From Myrmaecium sp. VS I D KN 1 (lineage: Eukaryota; Ascomycota; Dothideomycetes; Valsariales; Valsariaceae): 64,000 nt of DNA. Both the position numbers and the translations under genes were made by a program. The notes under the pieces are model-generated. The model had not been told where the DNA came from. It saw nothing but the letters and a program-made list of their open reading frames with translations, and made no database searches. The stretch's first letter is position 1. Every line of letters starts with the position of its first letter. This document shows positions 60,236-64,000 of this stretch, piece after piece. The stretch spans positions 1 to 64,000 of the forward strand of contig JADQAV010000045.1 of assembly GCA_019775845.1 (NCBI GenBank). Reading direction: 5' to 3'.

Positions 60236-62089
60236 ATGGGCCAAACTCTTTCCGAGCCTGTGGTGGAGAAGGTCAGTCTCTATTTTCCAGTTCGAGTCAG
60301 CTCAGCAGCCGCCCACGAGACCCCAGGGTGCCACGGCGACCATCCAGCTGCTCTGCGACCTTGCATGCTGACGCCGGCGCGCTCCGTCAAATCGGCCACA
60401 TTGCCCGCTTGAGAACGCTCACTGACTTCCCTCTGATGTCCAGAGGTCCGCCAATGGCGAGGATGACCGTGTCATCTTCGGCGTCTCCTCCATGCAGGGC
60501 TGGCGCATCAGCATGGAGGACGCTCACGCCTGCGTGCTCGACCTGAAACCCGAGGGCGACTCGTCTTCCACCACCGACCCGAAGCAACGACTTAGCTTCT
60601 TCGGCGTATACGACGGTCACGGCGGAGACAAAGTTGCGATATATTCTGGAGAAAACCTTCACAAGATCATCGCCAAGCAAGATGCCTTTAAAGAGGGCAA
60701 TATAGAACAGGCTCTGAAGGATGGTTTCCTTGCCACCGATCGAGCAATCCTCAATGGTAGTGACCGGGAATCTCTTTTCCAGCAGCGGTTCCTTAACTGA
60801 CAATATCAGATCCTCGTTACGAAGAAGAGGTTTCTGGTTGCACAGCTTCGGTTGGCGTCATCTCTGGCGACAAAATCTATGTTGTACGTCTGCCATTCAA
60901 ACTCACCAAAGCAGCACGATTCTCATGAAATCAGGCAAACTCCGGCGACTCTCGAAGCGTTCTCGGCATCAAGGGCCGCGCAAAGCCTCTTTCATTTGAC
61001 CACAAGCCCCAGAACGAAGGCAAGAGGCAAACCCCGAAATGATGCCGGGGGCAAGAAAAACTAACTGTTACATAGGCGAGAAGGCAAGAATCCAAGCCGC
61101 GGGCGGCTTTGTCGACTTCGGTCGCGTCAATGGCAACCTCGCTCTCTCCCGCGCCATTGGCGACTTCGAGTTCAAGAAGAGCGCGGATCTACCTCCCGAG
61201 CAACAGATCGTGACCGCCTTCCCTGATGTCACGATCCACGAGATCTCGGACGACGACGAGTTCATCGTCATCGCCTGTGACGGTCCGTGGCTCTACTATT
61301 CTCGCTACGTACAAGGTGCTGATATAACCTGCAGGTATCTGGGACTGTCAATCCTCGCAAGCTGTTGTAGAGTTCGTCAGGCGTGGTATTGTTGCGAAGC
61401 AGGAGCTCTCGGCGATCTGCGAGAACATGATGGACAACTGTCTTGCTTCCAACAGTGACACGGGTGGTGTTGGTTGCGATAATATGACTATGATTATTGT
61501 CGGTTTGCTCAAGGGCAAGACCAAGGAGGAGTGGTACAATGAGATCGCCGAACGAGTCAAGAACGGCGATGGCCCTTGCGCTCCGCCCGAGTACGGCAAG
61601 TCTTAAGCTCCAACCCTCTATAGGCCTAGATACCCAGTGTCTGAGTTTGAATGTCATCCTAACTGGTCTTCTTGTATAGCGGAGTTCCGTGGTCCGGGAG
61701 TGCATCATAGGTTCGATGACAGCCCTGATGACCTTGACATGGACATGGAGCAGCATTCGCGTGTGGGCGGCGCTGGCATTGGTGGCCGCATCATCCTGCT
61801 GGGCGATGGCCATGAACTGTCCCACGAGTCCGGCGACAGCGAGATGTTCGATCACGATGAGGAAGACAAAGACCTCGAGTCTCAGGTTCAGAAGAACTCG
61901 CCCAAGACTCGGTCACCAGAGCCTCAACAGGGTGAAGCAGCCAACAAGAACGAACCTGCGTCGCCATCGTCCAACACCACCGAACGCTCCGAAAACGAGA
62001 AGTCTACCGGCTCCAACCAAGATGAACCCAACATGAAGGCTGCCACCGACAGTCCCAAGGAGGTCGTCGATGCGACCAAAAACAAGTAG
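60236..62089 (+). CDS. protein phosphatase 2C, PTC2/PTC3 type
   Basis: Metal-dependent Ser/Thr phosphatase acting on stress MAP kinase and checkpoint signalling in yeast. Seven exons: 60236-60271, 60444-60756, 60810-60883, 60935-61019, 61076-61282, 61335-61595 and 61680-62089; 461 aa. Motifs: [12 protein letters not shown] (Arg33, Glu37, Asp38), GVYDGHGG (metal-binding Asp69, Gly70), [58 protein letters not shown]. The N-terminal MGQTLSEP offers a Gly2 for myristoylation. Introns 4 and 6 begin GC (GCAAGA, GCAAGT) and end TAG. If intron 6 is retained the protein ends at once (PPEYGKS), losing a 136-residue acidic, disordered tail. That tail ([18 protein letters not shown]...) is typical of filamentous fungi. 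Identification firm. Confidence 0.93.
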
Positions 62090-63732
62090 GGCGCTCGTGT
62101 TGTGCTTCCGCTCAGTTTCTCGCCTGTGCTCCTGAAAGAGACGTGAACGAAGTTATGGGACCATGATACTACGATGTGCGGTTCTGTCTTGGTTCTCTCA
62201 ATTTTCCTTGATGGGCGGGGGGCCGGGAGTCGGGTATGGATGTTGGCCCTTACCTTTCTCATTGCACGAAAAGATACCAGGCGCGAGAGTCGCTTTTACC
62301 CCCACCACCACGGTCACTTCCGTATAGTACCCTTCTGTTCCATCACGCTCTTGCCGCCAACTCCTCTTAGCAGTCGCAAACCACGTCCCCGACGATGTTC
62401 TGTTATCCCTCCCCCCCACCCACCACTTTCCCCCTCTGTGCTGATTTCACGACTCTTTTTTCTTTCCTTTTTTTCTCTTCTTCTTCTTCTTCTTTCCTGT
62501 TCTTTCCCACACTCACAAGCCCGGTATTCTCTGTTTCTGTTTTCTTTCCTTTCCTATCTTCTTTCTTCATCATGTAAAGCCGGGACTGGATAGATCACGA
62601 ATCTCATGATTCTATCGAAAGAAATGGAGAGGATCATTTTATATACTGTTGTTTACAATAGCGCCGCTTCACGTTGTGGCTGAGCTGCAACGAATGGTGC
62701 CACTCGTCGCAGGCGGTTTACTTGGGGTGGGTGGAAATTCTTCGTGACTGCTGTTCTGGTTCCTTCTCAATCGTGGTCTGCATGCCACGCCTCCCCTGCA
62801 TGATGGCTCGATACGGTCCTGAAGATGGAAGGAAGCGTCATCGCGGAGTGATGAGCTTTCGCTGTTGCAGTATCGCATCACGAATGGTACTCGCTCACGC
62901 TTTCTGCTCCCAATGTATCCCATCTGTTTGCTCAAGGAACTCTGCGCCTATACTGCGCGGGTTTGGTGCGTTACGACCATGTCACTACCTCCATTGTGAA
63001 GTCAGGTAAGGTCTTATTGTCGGACGGATTGGTGCTCGGGTGTGCAGGGAAACTGTTGATGGAGGGATTAGGCCCCCTTCTGACTTGTTGAACGTCCTCC
63101 TACAGAGTGTTCGCGGGTATTCTGGACCTTTTTGGAGGAAGGCAGAGGGGTGTGGGGGCGAGCACTTCGTGTACACAACGATGCAAGCTTTTCTGTTTTC
63201 TTTTTTTTTTTCCAATGTTCTTTCGTCGAATGTGTGTATGTAAGCTGCGCGTGTGAGTTGGTTGGGCCTTCTTCCTGTTCTCTCTCAATTTGATGCTTTC
63301 TATTCTTTCTAGGGAATTATAATTATATAATTGACGTTTTTTTTAATACAGGGAGCGAGTATATTCCCAAATACTTGGATGCGTCTCCATCAAAGCTCAG
63401 TACTGTACTAAATATTTGACTCAGGAAGACCGTTGAGATGGAAGGAGAGCCTCGCCCAAGCACCCCGACTTGCCGACGTCGCAGATCCACCGGCATCTGG
63501 ACCCGGGAAGGCCAGGGGGGCGGACGGGCAGGCATGGCGTCACCTCGGCCCAGGATTGCATGTTCCATTGGTCCTCCGTTTATCCCCGAGGGGAGAGCTG
63601 GAATCCGTTATCAAACCACCCCGTAATCCTTTCTAAGGTTCTCCTTTTCTTTCCCATCTTTCCGTGTTAACCAAACATACATACCTTCAATTGCGCTTCC
63701 GACAAATTCCCTGTTGGTTTCAACATCTCACC
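62090..63732. other. intergenic
   Basis: 3' region of the PP2C gene (pyrimidine-rich to about 62580), then the promoter of the PCS60-like gene. No supported gene or RNA. T-rich tracts at 63200 and 63340. Confidence 0.4.
63543..63591. promoter_or_regulatory. two CCTCGG boxes upstream of the PCS60-like gene
   Basis: CCTCGG at 63543-63548 on the plus strand and its reverse complement CCGAGG at 63586-63591, about 140-190 bp upstream of the ATG at 63733. The core matches the FarA/FarB box of fungal fatty-acid genes. Confidence 0.4.
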
Positions 63733-64000
63733 ATGGCGACCACCACGCTGGCCAATTCCTTCTCCGCGGACTCGTCCTCCACCGCCGTGATCATCCCGAC
63801 GAAGCCGGACGCGCTCACAGTCTCGTACAAGCAGCTGAGCGCGGAGATCCGCTCGTTTCAGCGCAAGCTCGCCGCGCTCGGCATCACCAAGGACTCGGCC
63901 GTCTCGATCGCGATCCCGAACAGCTACGAGTTCATCGTGGCCTTCCTGGCCGCGGGCTGGCAGCGGGGCATCGCCGCGCCCTTGAACCCGGCGTACAAGC
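63733..64000 (+). CDS. AMP-binding acyl/oxalyl-CoA synthetase, PCS60-like (5' part only)
   Basis: The first 89 codons of an adenylate-forming enzyme, cut by the window end. After a short variable N-terminus (MATTTLANSFSADSSS) the frame reads VIIPTKPDALTVSYKQLSAEIRSFQRKLAALG, then AVSIAIPNSYEFIVAFLAAGWQRGIAAPLNPAYK, the start of the ANL domain; EFIVAFLA...APLNP is close to yeast Pcs60 (peroxisomal oxalyl-CoA synthetase). The P-loop, the hinge and the expected C-terminal PTS1 are outside the window. The ATG has a good context (CACCATGGC). Codons are almost all G/C-ending. The superfamily is sure; the PCS60 assignment is probable. Confidence 0.75.
   Translation, partial: MATTTLANSFSADSSSTAVIIPTKPDALTVSYKQLSAEIRSFQRKLAALGITKDSAVSIAIPNSYEFIVAFLAAGWQRGIAAPLNPAYK

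Overview
This window is nuclear DNA from a filamentous ascomycete (Pezizomycotina). The evidence is short spliceosomal introns (about 47-142 nt) with CTAAC/CTGAC branch points, 5S rRNA genes scattered singly among protein genes, and fungal families such as AXL2, STF2, EFM6, PCS60 and MHYT-domain proteins. A Dothideomycete is a reasonable guess, but the sequence does not fix the class. I support 21 protein-gene calls and two 5S rRNA genes. Density is low, about one gene per 3 kb, with several gene-free stretches of 2-4.5 kb. I see no transposon, no virus-like element, no CRISPR array and no secondary-metabolite cluster.

Left third (1-24.5 kb): the 3' part of a myo-inositol-type sugar transporter; a basic low-complexity fungal protein; a mitochondrial-looking YCII protein; a RING finger protein with an acidic tail; a tiny Cys-rich protein; choline-phosphate cytidylyltransferase (PCT1); a long empty stretch; a TCP11/SOK1 protein; the TOR subunit LST8; a 5S rRNA gene; and the eEF1A methyltransferase EFM6.

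Middle (24.5-48 kb): the cytosolic Fe-S assembly WD40 protein CIA1, tail to tail with EFM6; a large MHYT membrane protein; an unrecognised four-exon gene sharing a 103-bp promoter with a mitochondrial acyl-CoA thioesterase; a second tiny Cys-rich protein; an eight-exon mitochondrial carrier; and an AXL2-like cadherin-repeat membrane protein whose reading frame is interrupted.

Right third (48-64 kb): an STF2-like hydrophilin whose start codon appears to be split by an intron; a second 5S gene; a GPI-anchored Cys-rich wall protein; peroxisomal acyl-CoA oxidase ending in SKL; a PTC2/PTC3-type PP2C phosphatase with two GC-AG introns; and the first 89 codons of a PCS60-like peroxisomal CoA synthetase.

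Functionally this is mostly ordinary housekeeping: phospholipid synthesis, TOR signalling, translation-factor methylation, Fe-S assembly and fatty-acid metabolism. A possible shared theme is a fatty-acid regulon, since CCTCGG boxes lie upstream of the acyl-CoA oxidase, PCS60-like and thioesterase genes. I did not find a convincing new multi-gene system. The best leads are gene-structure oddities, the interrupted AXL2-like gene and the pair of MC-starting Cys-rich microproteins. Exon borders were placed by eye from frame, splice consensus and remembered family motifs; no alignment was run.
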